64,000 nt of DNA from the NCBI GenBank assembly GCA_016213325.1, contig JACRAY010000017.1:62001-126000 (forward strand), read 5' to 3'. The position numbers and the translations under genes are program-made. The DNA is from Burkholderiales bacterium. Its GTDB lineage: Bacteria; Pseudomonadota; Gammaproteobacteria; Burkholderiales; Burkholderiaceae_C. Each line of letters opens with the position of its first letter. Positions within the stretch are counted from its first letter, which is position 1. Positions 37,919-48,495 of the stretch are shown here, one piece after another. The notes beneath the pieces are model-generated. The model made no database searches and was not told the origin of the DNA. It saw only the letters and a program-made list of their open reading frames with translations.

Positions 37919-39010
37919 ATGCCTGCCACCAGTCCCACTGCGCCCGTCATCCGCCTGCTGTGCGTCGAGGACAACCCCGACGACGTCGAACTGATGTCGA
38001 TCGCGCTCGAGCGCGCCGACCCGCACCGCAGCTACGAACTGCACCGGGTTGACGACGCCGCCACGTTTGCCGGCGCGCTGGACCGCGGCTACGACGTGAT
38101 CCTGTGCGACTTCAACATGCCGCGCTTCTCGCCGTATGCAGCGCTGCAGATCCTGCTGGCCAGCCGCAGCAGTACGCCGCTGGTGGTCGTCACTCGCGCC
38201 ATCGGCGAAGAGGCCGCGGTGCACGTGCTGCGCTGCGGGGCCAAGGACTACGTGACCAAGGACAAGCTGGGCACCCTGCCCCAGATCATCGAGCGCGTGA
38301 TGTCGGAGCGGCAGCGGGCGCTGGACAAGGAGAAACTGGACCTGGAACTGGAGGCCGCCTACGCCCGCCTGAAGAAATTGTCGGCGCGGCTGGTGGTGGC
38401 GCAGGAGCGCGAACGCTCGCTGATCTCGCGCGAACTGCACGACCACCTGGGCCAGCAGCTGACGGGCGTGGTGATCCACCTGCATGCGGCGCAGCGCACC
38501 GCCGACGCAGAGGGCGCGCGCAAGCACCTGGACATCGCCATGGAGATGGCCAACGGCGCCATCGCGCAGTTGAAGACGCTGTCGTTCTCGCTCAGGCCGG
38601 CGCAGCTCGACCTGCTGGGCATCATGCCCGCGGTGCAGACGGCGGTGCAGCGCGTCGCCGAGCCTGCAGGGCTCGCTTTCGAGGTGACTTCGCGCGGCAC
38701 CGAGCCGGCCCGTCCCGGCACGAACGCGGCCGTCGCCGTGCGGCTGGTGCAGGAGGCGCTGACCAACGTGGTGCGGCATGCGCGGGCGTCGCGCGTTGCG
38801 GTGCGCCTGCGCTTCCTGCCCGGCGAGCGCATCGGCGTGCTGGTCGCGGACGACGGTATCGGCTTCGACAAGGCCGACCTGCTCGATGGCCAGCCGAGCG
38901 AGCGCAACGTGGGGCTGTACGGGATGATCGAACGCACGGAGCTTGCGGGCGGCCGCATCCACATCCGCACGCGCCCGGGGCATGGCGTGATGGTCCGCGC
39001 AGTGCTGTAA
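37919..39010 (+). CDS. Receiver-histidine kinase hybrid (REC + HisKA_3)
   Basis: 363 aa from the ATG at 37919; a GTG at 37883 would add 12 residues. An N-terminal receiver domain (LLCVEDNPDDVEL, phosphoacceptor Asp64 in CDFNMP) is joined by a coiled coil to a NarX/DesK-type kinase with phosphoacceptor His174 in SRELHDHLGQQLTG and a HATPase domain (VQEALTNVVRHARA, DDGIGFD). It has no membrane segment, so it takes its input through its own receiver. The partner regulator follows 31 bases downstream. Confidence 0.9.
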   Translation: MPATSPTAPVIRLLCVEDNPDDVELMSIALERADPHRSYELHRVDDAATFAGALDRGYDVILCDFNMPRFSPYAALQILLASRSSTPLVVVTRAIGEEAAVHVLRCGAKDYVTKDKLGTLPQIIERVMSERQRALDKEKLDLELEAAYARLKKLSARLVVAQERERSLISRELHDHLGQQLTGVVIHLHAAQRTADAEGARKHLDIAMEMANGAIAQLKTLSFSLRPAQLDLLGIMPAVQTAVQRVAEPAGLAFEVTSRGTEPARPGTNAAVAVRLVQEALTNVVRHARASRVAVRLRFLPGERIGVLVADDGIGFDKADLLDGQPSERNVGLYGMIERTELAGGRIHIRTRPGHGVMVRAVL

Positions 39011-39041
39011 TGGAAAGGGGGAAGCCCTCAGGGAAAACAAC

Positions 39042-39689
39042 ATGAAGAATGCAGCCGCTTCCAGGCCGATCCGCGTCGTGCTGGCCGACGACCATGACCT
39101 GGTCCGCTCGGGCATCCGCGCCCTGCTCGAGATGCTGGGGAACGTGGAGGTCATCGCCGAGGCACGCAACGGGCAGGAACTCGTGGCGCTGGTGGGCGAC
39201 CTGATGCCCGACGTGGTGATGACCGACATTTCCATGCCCGTCATGGACGGCATCACGGCCATCTCCGAGATCCATGCCAGGCACCCCGAGGTGCGGATGC
39301 TGGTGCTGTCGATGTACGACACGGTCGACTTCGTGAAGCGCGCCGTAGCCAACGGCGCCTGCGGCTACCTGATGAAGGACGCGCCGCCCTACGAGCTGGA
39401 ACAGGCGCTGCGCAGCGTGATGGCGACCGGCAGCTACTTCAGCCCGTCCATCGCGCAGCGGCTGCTGCAGCCTTCGGAGCCCACGGCCGACGACGAGCTC
39501 ACGCAGCGGCAGGTGGAGATCCTCAAGCTCATCGCGCAGGGCAAGGCGTCCAAGGAGATCGCCTTCGAGCTGGGGCTGTCGCCCAAGACGGTGGACGTGC
39601 ACCGCGCCCGCATCATGGAGCGGCTCAGGCTGAACGACATCGCGAGCCTGACGCTTTACGCGGTGCGCAAGGGCTTGGTCAAGCCCTGA
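39042..39689 (+). CDS. LuxR/NarL-type response regulator
   Basis: 215 aa. A receiver domain (RVVLADDHDLVRSGI, Asp62 in MTDISMP, Lys in YLMKDA) is followed by a C-terminal LuxR helix-turn-helix (LTQRQVEILKLIAQGKASKEIAFELGLSPKTVDVHRA, split here as two adjacent segments of one helix-turn-helix domain). It is the cognate output of the HisKA_3 kinase immediately upstream. Target genes are unknown. It ends 3 bases before a convergent gene. Confidence 0.93.
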   Translation: MKNAAASRPIRVVLADDHDLVRSGIRALLEMLGNVEVIAEARNGQELVALVGDLMPDVVMTDISMPVMDGITAISEIHARHPEVRMLVLSMYDTVDFVKRAVANGACGYLMKDAPPYELEQALRSVMATGSYFSPSIAQRLLQPSEPTADDELTQRQVEILKLIAQGKASKEIAFELGLSPKTVDVHRARIMERLRLNDIASLTLYAVRKGLVKP

Positions 39690-39692
39690 GCA

Positions 39693-40784
39693 TCACGGCG
39701 CAAGCCGCAGCAGCTTGCCGTCCGATTCGTCGGTCACCAGGTACAGCCATCCGTCCGGGCCCTGCCGCACGTCGCGCACGCGGTCGCCCACGTCGATCCT
39801 GTGTTCCCGCGCCACCTTGCCTCCCGCCAGTTCCAGCCGCGCCAGGTAACGGAATTTCAGCGATCCGACGAACAGGCTGCCCTTCCAGCCGGCGTAGCGG
39901 TCGCTGGTGAGGAAGGCCATGCCCGAAGGCGCGATCGAAGGCACCCAGTAGTGCAGCGGCTGCTCCATGCCCGCCTTCGCCGTCAGGCCCTCGCCGACCT
40001 TGCCGCCGCCGTAGTTCTCGCCGTAGGTGACCACGGGCCAGCCGTAGTTGCGGCCCGGCTGCGGCAGGTTGATCTCGTCACCGCCCTGCGGCCCGTGTTC
40101 GTGCGTCCACAGCACGCCGTCGGGCGACAGGGTGGCGCCCTGCACGTTGCGGTGGCCGTAGCTGAAGGTTTCGGGCAGCGCGCCGGCGCGGCCGACGAAG
40201 GGGTTGTCGCGCGGCACCGAACCGTCCTTGTTGATGCGCACCACCTTGCCGTGGTGGTTGTCCAGGGTCTGCGAGTCGTCGCGCCGCGAATTGCGCTCGC
40301 CCAGCGTGAGGAACAGCGTGCCGTCGCGCGCCTCGACGATGCGGCAGCCGAAGTGGAACGTGCTGGCGACCTTGGGCTTCTGGCTGAAGATCACCCTGAC
40401 GTCTTCGAGCCGGCTCGCGTCGGCGGCCAGCCGGGCGCGGGCCAGCGCGGTACTGTTGCCGCTGCCGCCGGCTTCGGAGTAGCAGAAGTAGACCTGCCGG
40501 TTGCCGGCAAAGCCCGAATCGAGCACCACGTCCAGCAGCCCGCCCTGCCCCCGCGCCACCACTTCGGGCACGCCGCCCAGCGGCGGGCCGAGGCGGCCGT
40601 CGGCACCGACCACACGCATGCGCCCCGGCCGCTCGGTCACGAGGAAACGGCCGTCAGGAAGCATGGCGACAGCCCACGGATGCTCCAGGCCGGTCGCCAC
40701 GGTCTGCACGCGCGGCGCCTGCGCCAGGGCGGGAAGCGCCGCCACCAGGCCGCACGCCATCAGGAAAGCGTCAGTGATCTTCAT
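39693..40784 (-). CDS. Secreted PQQ-dependent sugar dehydrogenase-like protein
   Basis: 363 aa. Signal peptide MKITDAFLMACGLVAALPALAQ, then a six-bladed beta-propeller of the glucose/sorbosone dehydrogenase (GSDH) type: GLEHPWAVAMLPDGR, TLDNHHGKVVRINKDG, SYGHRNVQGATL, HGPQGGDEIN. It is related to YliI/Asd aldose dehydrogenases. It is periplasmic, and PQQ would be the cofactor if the active site is intact (the catalytic His in FHFGCRIV is present). No PQQ synthesis gene is nearby. Confidence 0.88.
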   Translation of the reverse strand: MKITDAFLMACGLVAALPALAQAPRVQTVATGLEHPWAVAMLPDGRFLVTERPGRMRVVGADGRLGPPLGGVPEVVARGQGGLLDVVLDSGFAGNRQVYFCYSEAGGSGNSTALARARLAADASRLEDVRVIFSQKPKVASTFHFGCRIVEARDGTLFLTLGERNSRRDDSQTLDNHHGKVVRINKDGSVPRDNPFVGRAGALPETFSYGHRNVQGATLSPDGVLWTHEHGPQGGDEINLPQPGRNYGWPVVTYGENYGGGKVGEGLTAKAGMEQPLHYWVPSIAPSGMAFLTSDRYAGWKGSLFVGSLKFRYLARLELAGGKVAREHRIDVGDRVRDVRQGPDGWLYLVTDESDGKLLRLAP

Positions 40785-40815
40785 ATGGATCAACAGCTTA
40801 CACCTGCAACTTCGC

Positions 40816-40845
40816 TTGAGTTCGCGGAATTTGGCATGCTACAGT
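40816..40845 (+). promoter_or_regulatory. Candidate promoter for the NlpC/P60 gene
   Basis: TTGAGT (40816-40821) and TACAGT (40840-40845) are separated by 18 bases. The expected transcription start would fall at about 40852, almost on the ATG at 40854, so the mRNA may be leaderless. No Shine-Dalgarno sequence is visible before this ATG, which agrees. Motif match only. Confidence 0.4.
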
Positions 40846-40853
40846 CCGCACCT

Positions 40854-41477
40854 ATGTGCAAATGGCTCAGCATCTGGCTTTTGGCCGCCTGCGCGACGGT
40901 GGCACACGCCGCGCCGCCGACCATAGCCGATGACCCGAACGCCCGCGCCCTGGGTGAAAGGGGCCTGCTGGATCGCTGGCAGCAGGTCCGGCAGTCCGTC
41001 ACCGAGAACGTGGGCGACCGCGCCTTCCTCGTTGCAGATCGCGCGGGGCAGGTGGCGCAACGCGCTTCCGACCTCGTGATCAATGCGATGGCCTTCCTCG
41101 GCATGCCCTATCGCCGCGGCGGCGCATCGGCCGAAACCGGGTTCGACTGCAGCGGTTTCGTGAAGGCGATGTACGAGCAGACGCTGGGCCTGGTCCTGCC
41201 GCGCCGCGCCAACGAGCAGGCCCACGCAGGCGAGCACGTGCAGCCGGCCGACCTGCAGCCCGGCGACCTGGTGTTCTTCAACACGATGCGGCGCACTTTC
41301 AGCCACGTGGGCATCTACGTGGGCGACGGCAAGTTCATCCACTCGCCCAAGCCCGGTGCACAGGTGCGCGTCGAAGACATGGGTGCCAACTACTGGAAGA
41401 CGCGCTTCGACGGCGCGCGGCGCCTGCTGCAGCGGCCGGTGTGGGAGCCTACGCCGGTCAACGCCACGGCCCCCTAG
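40854..41477 (+). CDS. Secreted NlpC/P60 peptidoglycan endopeptidase
   Basis: 207 aa. Signal peptide MCKWLSIWLLAACATVAHA, then an N-terminal helical region and an NlpC/P60 domain with catalytic Cys99 in FDCSGFV and His151 in SHVGIYVGDG, plus the polar His163 in FIHSP. The enzyme cleaves peptide stems of peptidoglycan in the periplasm. An alternative in-frame ATG lies 18 bases upstream (40836). It is divergent from the sugar dehydrogenase, 69 bases apart. Confidence 0.9.
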   Translation: MCKWLSIWLLAACATVAHAAPPTIADDPNARALGERGLLDRWQQVRQSVTENVGDRAFLVADRAGQVAQRASDLVINAMAFLGMPYRRGGASAETGFDCSGFVKAMYEQTLGLVLPRRANEQAHAGEHVQPADLQPGDLVFFNTMRRTFSHVGIYVGDGKFIHSPKPGAQVRVEDMGANYWKTRFDGARRLLQRPVWEPTPVNATAP

Positions 41478-41546
41478 GACAATCCGCTTGCGCCCGGGCG
41501 CGCAGCCATGCATAACTGCCGGTCAACCGGCAGGAGGCGTCAGGGC

Positions 41547-42047
41547 ATGGCAAGACTTCACGTCAACGGCGCAGTGCGCGAGTTCGAGGCGGAGGCGGAC
41601 ACGCCGCTCCTGTGGGTGCTGCGCGAGCAGCTCGGGCTGACCGGCACCAAGTACGGCTGCGGCATCGCCGCCTGCGGCGCGTGCACGGTGCACATCGACG
41701 GCGTGGCAACACGAAGCTGCGTGCGGCCGCTCTCCACCATCGGCCCCAACGAGAAGATCACCACCATCGAAGGCCTGTCCCCCGATGGCTCGCACCCCGT
41801 GCAGCGCGCCTGGGTGGCGCTCGACGTGCCGCAATGCGGTTACTGCCAGTGCGGCCAGGTCATGACGGCGGTGGCGCTCCTGAAGGCCAAGCCGCGGCCC
41901 ACCGACGAGGACATCGACGACGCGATGTCCAACATCTGCCGCTGCGGCACGTACAACCGGATCCGCGCGGCGATCCATGCGGTGGCGCGCGGCGAGCTGA
42001 AGAGCGCGGGCCTGTCGATCCAGCATGCCGACGGGAGCAGCACATGA
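41547..42047 (+). CDS. 2Fe-2S subunit of a molybdopterin hydroxylase (IorA-like)
   Basis: 166 aa. An N-terminal plant-ferredoxin-type 2Fe-2S domain (C38, C43, C46, C58, in [17 protein letters not shown]) is followed by the second helical 2Fe-2S domain (C97, C100, C131, C133, in CGYCQCGQ and CRCGTYNRI). This is the small subunit of two-component xanthine-oxidase-family enzymes such as isoquinoline 1-oxidoreductase. A strong GGAGG precedes the ATG. It overlaps the large-subunit gene by four bases and is the first gene of a run that continues into soxXYZA. Confidence 0.93.
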   Translation: MARLHVNGAVREFEAEADTPLLWVLREQLGLTGTKYGCGIAACGACTVHIDGVATRSCVRPLSTIGPNEKITTIEGLSPDGSHPVQRAWVALDVPQCGYCQCGQVMTAVALLKAKPRPTDEDIDDAMSNICRCGTYNRIRAAIHAVARGELKSAGLSIQHADGSST

Positions 42048-44203
42048 GCGCCGTCATGAAGCGCCGCACGCTCCTGCAGGCCGGCCTGGTCGTGGGTTTC
42101 CACATTCCCTTTGCCGCTTCGGCCCAGCAGGCTTCCGAAGAGCTGAACGCCTGGGTGGTGGTGCGGCCCGACGATACGGTGGTGATCCGCATCGCCCGCT
42201 CCGAGATGGGACAGGGCACGCTGACCGGCCTGGCGCAACTGGTGGCGGAAGAACTGGAATGCGACTGGGCCAAGGTCACGACCGAATACCCCACACCGGG
42301 CCAGAACCTCGCGCGCAAGCGCGCATGGGGCAACTTCTCCACCGGCGGCAGCCGCGGCATCCGCGAGTCGCACGAGTACGTGCGCAAGGGCGGCGCCACG
42401 GCGCGCGCGATGCTGGTACAGGCAGCGGCCGACCAGTGGAAGGTGCCGGCGGAAGAGTGCCGCGCTGCCAGCAGTGTCATCACGCATACGCCGACGGGCC
42501 GCACGCTGAAGTTCGGCCAGGTCGCGGTGGCGGCGGGCAAGCTCACACCGCCCGCGGATGTGCCGCTGAAGGACCCGAAGGACTGGAAGCTGGTGGGCAA
42601 GCGCATGGCCCGCCTCGACACCGTCGAGAAGGTGACGGGCAAGCAGGTGTTCGGCGCCGACCTGAAGTTGCCCGGCATGCTCAACGCGGCGATCAGGGAC
42701 TGCCCGGTGTTCGGCGGCAAGCTCAAGTCGTTCAATGCCGCTGCCATCGACAAGCGCCCCGGCGTGAAGAAGGTGGTGCGGGTCGGCGACAGCGCGGTGG
42801 CGGTCGTGGCCGACACGTGGTGGCACGCCAAGACGGCGCTGGACGCCCTGCCCATCGAATGGGACAACGGCCCGAACGCGAGGGAGTCGAGCGCGACCGT
42901 GGCAGCGATGCTGAAGGCCGGGCTGGATGCACCCGAAGCCGCGGTGGGCAACAGCAACGGCGACGCGCGTTCGGCCCTGGCTTCGGCCAGCCGGGTGATC
43001 GAGGCGGTGTATTCGTACCCGCACCAGAACCACGCCACCATGGAGCCGATGAACGCGACGGCCAGGTGGACGCCCGAGCGCTGCGAAGTGTGGACGCCGA
43101 CGCAGAACGGCGAGGCGGCACTGGCTGCCGCTTCCGAGGCCGCCGGCCTGCCCGCCGCGCAATGCGAGGTGTACAAGATCCACCTGGGCGGCGGCTTCGG
43201 CCGGCGCGGCGCGGTGCACGACTGGGTGCGGCAAGCCGTGGAGATTGCCAGGCAGATGCCGGGCACGCCGGTGAAGCTGCTGTGGTCGCGCGAAGAGGAC
43301 ATGCTGCACGGCCGCTTCCACCCCGTCACGCAGTGCAAGCTGCGCGCCGGTGTCGACGCGCAAGGCAACGTGACGGCGTTGCACATGCGCATCTCGGGCC
43401 AGTCGATCCTGGCCGGCGTGTTCCCGCAGATGATTCGCGACGGGAAGGACCCCGTCGTCTTCCAGGGCCTCAATGCGCCGGGGCCGGAAGCATCGATCGG
43501 CTACGGCTTCCCGCACCTGCTGGTCGACCACGCCATGCGCAACCCGCCGGTGCCGCCGGGCTTCTGGCGCGGGGTCAACCTGAACCAGAACACCATCTAT
43601 CTGGAATGCTTCATCGACGAGGTCGCGCACGCCACCCGGCAGGACCCGCTGGCGCTCAGGCGCAAGCTGATGGCCGCGCACCCGAAGCACCTGGCCGTGC
43701 TGAACGCCGTGGCCGACAAGGTGGGCTGGGGGCGGGAAAGCGCGCCGATCGGCGGCAATCGCGTGTATCGCGGCCTGGCGCAGACCATGGGCTTCGGCAG
43801 CTATGTGGCAGCCTGCGCGGAAGTGACGGTCAATGCGGCGGGCGAACTCAAGATCCACCGCATCGTCGCGGCCACCGACCCGGGCCACGCGGTCAACCCG
43901 CAACAGATCGAAGCCCAGGTCGAGGGCTCGTTCGCGTATGGACTGTCGGCAGCGCTGTTCGGCGAATGCACGCTGAAGGACGGGCGCATGGAGCAGGACA
44001 ACTTCAGCACCTACCCGGTCGTGATGATGCGCGACATGCCGAAGGTGGAGACCATCGTCATGCCTTCGGGCGGCTTCTGGGGCGGCGTGGGCGAGCCCAC
44101 GATCGCCGTGGCGGCGCCGGCCGTGCTCAACGCGGTCTTCGCGGCCACCGGCAAGCGCATCCGCGACCTGCCGCTGAAGCACCACAGCCTCAAGCGGGCG
44201 TGA
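42044..44203 (+). CDS. Molybdopterin-binding subunit of an IorB-like hydroxylase
   Basis: 719 aa. It has a twin-arginine leader ([23 protein letters not shown]), so it is probably exported by Tat. The xanthine dehydrogenase family body has the molybdopterin loops [34 protein letters not shown] and the catalytic Glu loop [18 protein letters not shown]. It resembles the beta subunit of isoquinoline 1-oxidoreductase, which passes electrons to cytochrome c. Substrate is unknown. The ATGA overlap with the 2Fe-2S subunit and the GTGA overlap with soxX tie it to the Sox genes. Confidence 0.92.
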   Translation: MSAVMKRRTLLQAGLVVGFHIPFAASAQQASEELNAWVVVRPDDTVVIRIARSEMGQGTLTGLAQLVAEELECDWAKVTTEYPTPGQNLARKRAWGNFSTGGSRGIRESHEYVRKGGATARAMLVQAAADQWKVPAEECRAASSVITHTPTGRTLKFGQVAVAAGKLTPPADVPLKDPKDWKLVGKRMARLDTVEKVTGKQVFGADLKLPGMLNAAIRDCPVFGGKLKSFNAAAIDKRPGVKKVVRVGDSAVAVVADTWWHAKTALDALPIEWDNGPNARESSATVAAMLKAGLDAPEAAVGNSNGDARSALASASRVIEAVYSYPHQNHATMEPMNATARWTPERCEVWTPTQNGEAALAAASEAAGLPAAQCEVYKIHLGGGFGRRGAVHDWVRQAVEIARQMPGTPVKLLWSREEDMLHGRFHPVTQCKLRAGVDAQGNVTALHMRISGQSILAGVFPQMIRDGKDPVVFQGLNAPGPEASIGYGFPHLLVDHAMRNPPVPPGFWRGVNLNQNTIYLECFIDEVAHATRQDPLALRRKLMAAHPKHLAVLNAVADKVGWGRESAPIGGNRVYRGLAQTMGFGSYVAACAEVTVNAAGELKIHRIVAATDPGHAVNPQQIEAQVEGSFAYGLSAALFGECTLKDGRMEQDNFSTYPVVMMRDMPKVETIVMPSGGFWGGVGEPTIAVAAPAVLNAVFAATGKRIRDLPLKHHSLKRA

Positions 44204-44613
44204 AGCCGAGGCAGTACGCTGCGGGCGCGCTGCTCGCCCTGCCCCTCGCCTGCGTGGCCACGGGCGAGATGCCGCCCCTGACCGCCGTGCCGGGCGACCC
44301 GCAGCGCGGGCGCGCCATCGTCGCCGACCGGCAGGTGGGTCTGTGCCTGCTGTGCCACAGCGCGCCGATTGCCGAAGAAAGGTTCCAGGGCAACCTGGCG
44401 CCGCCGCTCGCAGGCTCCGGCAGCCGCTGGACGGCGGGCCAGTTGCGGCTGCGCGTCGCCGATTCGCGCCGCATCCAGCCCGGCACCATCATGCCGTCGT
44501 ACCTGCGCACGGAAGGCTTCACCCGCGTGGGGAGCGCATGGCGCGGCAAGGCGCTGCTCACGCCGCAGCAAGTGGAAGACGTGGTCGCATGGCTGGGCAC
44601 CCTGAAGGAATGA
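44200..44613 (+). CDS. soxX: Sulfur oxidation c-type cytochrome SoxX
   Basis: 137 aa, GTG start overlapping the upstream stop by four bases. A hydrophobic leader is followed by one heme c site CLLCH (C49, C52, H53) and a probable axial Met in MPSYLRTEGF. The SoxX signature GRAIVADRQVGLCLLCHSAP and ERFQGNLAPPLAGSGSRW is clear. SoxX with SoxA forms the heterodimer that conjugates thiosulfate to SoxY. In this cluster it lies between the molybdoenzyme and soxY. Confidence 0.92.
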   Translation: MKPRQYAAGALLALPLACVATGEMPPLTAVPGDPQRGRAIVADRQVGLCLLCHSAPIAEERFQGNLAPPLAGSGSRWTAGQLRLRVADSRRIQPGTIMPSYLRTEGFTRVGSAWRGKALLTPQQVEDVVAWLGTLKE

Positions 44614-45047
44614 GGCGGCGGCAGGTGCTGGCGGGCGCGGCATCCGTGCTGGTCACGCCCGCGCTGGCCCAGCAGGGCGACGCGCTGGCGGACGCGGTGC
44701 GCGAGTTCACCGGGGGCGCTGCGGTGCAGCGGGGCCGCGTCAAGCTGGACATCGCGCCGCTGGTCGACAACGGCAACGTGGTGCCGCTGGCCGTAACGGT
44801 CGATTCGCCGATGACGGCGACCGACCACGTGAGCGCCATCGCCGTCTTCAACGAGAAGAACCCGCAGCGCGACGTTGCGCGCTTCTCGCTGGGGCCCCGT
44901 GCCGGCAAGGCGCACGTCACCACGCGCATCCGGCTGGCCACCAGCCAGAAGCTCACGGCCGTCGCGCGCATGGCCGACGGCAGCTGGTGGTCCGACACGG
45001 TGGACGTCGTGGTGGTGCTGGCCGCCTGCATCGAAGGGGACGGCTGA
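44610..45047 (+). CDS. soxY: Sulfur carrier protein SoxY (second copy, unusual tail)
   Basis: 145 aa, ATGA overlap with soxX. Leader MRRRQVLAGAASVLVTPALA is twin-arginine-like. The body carries SoxY features (KLDIAPLVDNGNVVPLAVTV, DHVSAIAVFNEKNPQRDVA). The C-terminus reads LAACIEGDG: the carrier cysteine (C140) is preceded by Ala-Ala rather than Gly-Gly, and five residues follow it rather than two. It differs strongly from the copy at 31626-32069. The family call is firm; whether it carries sulfur on that cysteine is inference. Confidence 0.87.
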   Translation: MRRRQVLAGAASVLVTPALAQQGDALADAVREFTGGAAVQRGRVKLDIAPLVDNGNVVPLAVTVDSPMTATDHVSAIAVFNEKNPQRDVARFSLGPRAGKAHVTTRIRLATSQKLTAVARMADGSWWSDTVDVVVVLAACIEGDG

Positions 45048-45048
45048 A

Positions 45049-45369
45049 GTGGCCCGCACCTTGATCCACATGCCGGCGACCGCAGCGCGCGGTGCAGTGA
45101 TCGAGATCCGCGCCGTGATCGCGCACCCGATGGAGACCGGCTACCGGCCGGGCTCCGACGGGCGCGTGCTGCCGCGCGACATCATCCGGCGCTTCGCCTG
45201 CCGCTACGACGGCGAGACCGTGTTCAGTGCCGAGCTGCACCCGGCGATCAGCGCCAACCCGTACCTCGCCTTCCACACGGTAGCCACCGCCAGCGGCACG
45301 CTGGAGTTCGAGTGGACGGGCGACAACGGCTTCGCGCAGGTCGAGCGGGTGAAGCTGGAAGTGGCATGA
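45049..45369 (+). CDS. soxZ: Sulfur carrier complex protein SoxZ (second copy)
   Basis: 106 aa, GTG start one base after the soxY stop. The SoxZ fold is evident: EIRAVIAHPMETGYRPGSDGRVLPRDIIRRF and SANPYLAFHTVATASGTLEFEWTGDNG (each longer run quoted as contiguous family segments). It forms the SoxYZ carrier with the preceding gene. It overlaps soxA by four bases. It is more divergent from the first copy than typical paralogues in one genome would be, suggesting separate histories. Confidence 0.9.
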   Translation: MARTLIHMPATAARGAVIEIRAVIAHPMETGYRPGSDGRVLPRDIIRRFACRYDGETVFSAELHPAISANPYLAFHTVATASGTLEFEWTGDNGFAQVERVKLEVA

Positions 45370-46106
45370 AGCGCGCAGCGTGGCTCGCGGCGGTGCTGCT
45401 CGTCGTGGGCTGCGCAGCGGTCGTGCAGGACGCGCGGCGTTCGGGCTTCGAGGACATGGGCGCATCCACGCAGGCCATGCAGAGCGACGACACGGCCAAC
45501 CCCGCGATGCTGTGGGTGCGCGACGGCGAGCAGCGGTTCGCCTCGCAATGCGCCTCGTGCCACGGCGAGCTGAAGGGCATGCGCGGCGTAGCGGCGCGCT
45601 ACCCGGCCTGGGATGAGAAGCTGTCCCGCCCGGTGAACCTGGGCACCCGCATCAACCTGTGCCGGCAGCGCTACCTGGACCAGCCTGCATGGTCCGCGGA
45701 GCAGGCGGACTTGCTGGCTCTGGAGGCGGCCGTTGCCATGCAGTCGCGCGGCATGCCGATCTCGCCACCCGACGACCCACGCCTGGCTGCGTCCCTGCGC
45801 AACGGCGCCAGGCTGTACCGGCAGCGCATCGGCCAGATCGACCTGTCGTGCGCCCAGTGCCACGCCGAGCGCGCCGGGCAGCGCCTCGCCGGCAGCGTGA
45901 TCCCGCAGGGGCAGGCCACCGGCTACCCGATCTACCGGCTGGAGTGGCAGGGCCTCGGCTCGCTGGGCCGCCGCATCCGCAACTGCATGACGGGCGTGCG
46001 CGCGGAGCCGCTGGCGCACGGCAGCGTGGAGATGGTCGAGCTGGAGCTGCAACTCGCCGCGCGTGCGCGGGGCATGCCGGTCGAAACGCCGGCCGTGCGG
46101 CCCTGA
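45366..46106 (+). CDS. soxA: Sulfur oxidation diheme cytochrome SoxA
   Basis: 246 aa. The leader carries a lipobox-like VVGC (Cys16), so it may be a lipoprotein. Two heme c sites are present: CASCH (62-66) and CAQCH (162-166), as in diheme SoxA proteins. Cys207 in RIRNCMTGVR is the conserved cysteine that ligates the active heme as a persulfide. With SoxX it couples thiosulfate to SoxY. It ends directly against the convergent lpdA stop with no spacer. Confidence 0.92.
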   Translation: MKRAAWLAAVLLVVGCAAVVQDARRSGFEDMGASTQAMQSDDTANPAMLWVRDGEQRFASQCASCHGELKGMRGVAARYPAWDEKLSRPVNLGTRINLCRQRYLDQPAWSAEQADLLALEAAVAMQSRGMPISPPDDPRLAASLRNGARLYRQRIGQIDLSCAQCHAERAGQRLAGSVIPQGQATGYPIYRLEWQGLGSLGRRIRNCMTGVRAEPLAHGSVEMVELELQLAARARGMPVETPAVRP

Positions 46107-47881
<1,775 letters not shown>

Positions 47882-47885
<4 letters not shown>

Positions 47886-48472
47886 TGTTTTTCTTTCGCC
47901 TTGATGGTGAAGATGTCGCAGGGCGTCGCCGAGTTGCGGTCGAACTCGCAGCCCGCGGCGATGCCGGCTTCAGCCACTTCCTTCGCGGTCTTGGCCCTGG
48001 CGTACACGGCGTGCATGGCGCCCAGTGCAAAACTGCGCCCGGAGCCTATGCCCCAGAACTCCTTGAACTCGAACACCTCGCGATAGCTGTACAGGCCGAA
48101 GATCCCGCTCGCGTTGGCGATCACCACGCTGAACTGGCTCGACTCGTACGGGTCGCTGTCTTCTTCCTTCGTCTGCAGGAAGAAGTTGTCCTTCAGGTAG
48201 GGATGCAGCTTGGTGAAGGTGTCGAACACCTCGTCCTTGCCCGAGAGCTTCATGATCTCGCGCGGCATCGAGCCCATGGCCTTGCGCAGCACCGGGAAAT
48301 GCGCGACGGTGCCGGCCATGCCGATGTAGCTGGGCCCGTCGTCCGCCTCGACCTTGAAGATCTTGGTGTTGTCCTCGAAGCGGTGGGCCAGCCGCGTGTC
48401 GCCGAAAGTCACCAAAGTATCCGCCGCAATGGCGATCTGGCCGGCTTTCCTGACGACGACGACAGTGGTCAT
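47882..48472 (-). CDS. Betaproteobacterial proteasome homologue (BPH), Ntn hydrolase
   Basis: 196 aa. The start [20 protein letters not shown] matches the N-terminal nucleophile fold of proteasome beta subunits and HslV: after removal of Met1 the mature Thr1 and Asp17 align with HslV catalytic residues. A lysine in NTKIFKV is probably the Lys33 equivalent, three residues displaced. Other conserved segments are [15 protein letters not shown] and [18 protein letters not shown]. This group (BPH) is distinct from HslV and Anbu; its role is unknown. It lies inside the pyruvate dehydrogenase operon between aceF (23 bases) and lpdA (ATGA overlap). Confidence 0.85.
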
Positions 48473-48495
48473 GTGCTTCTGGTTGTTCGACAGCT

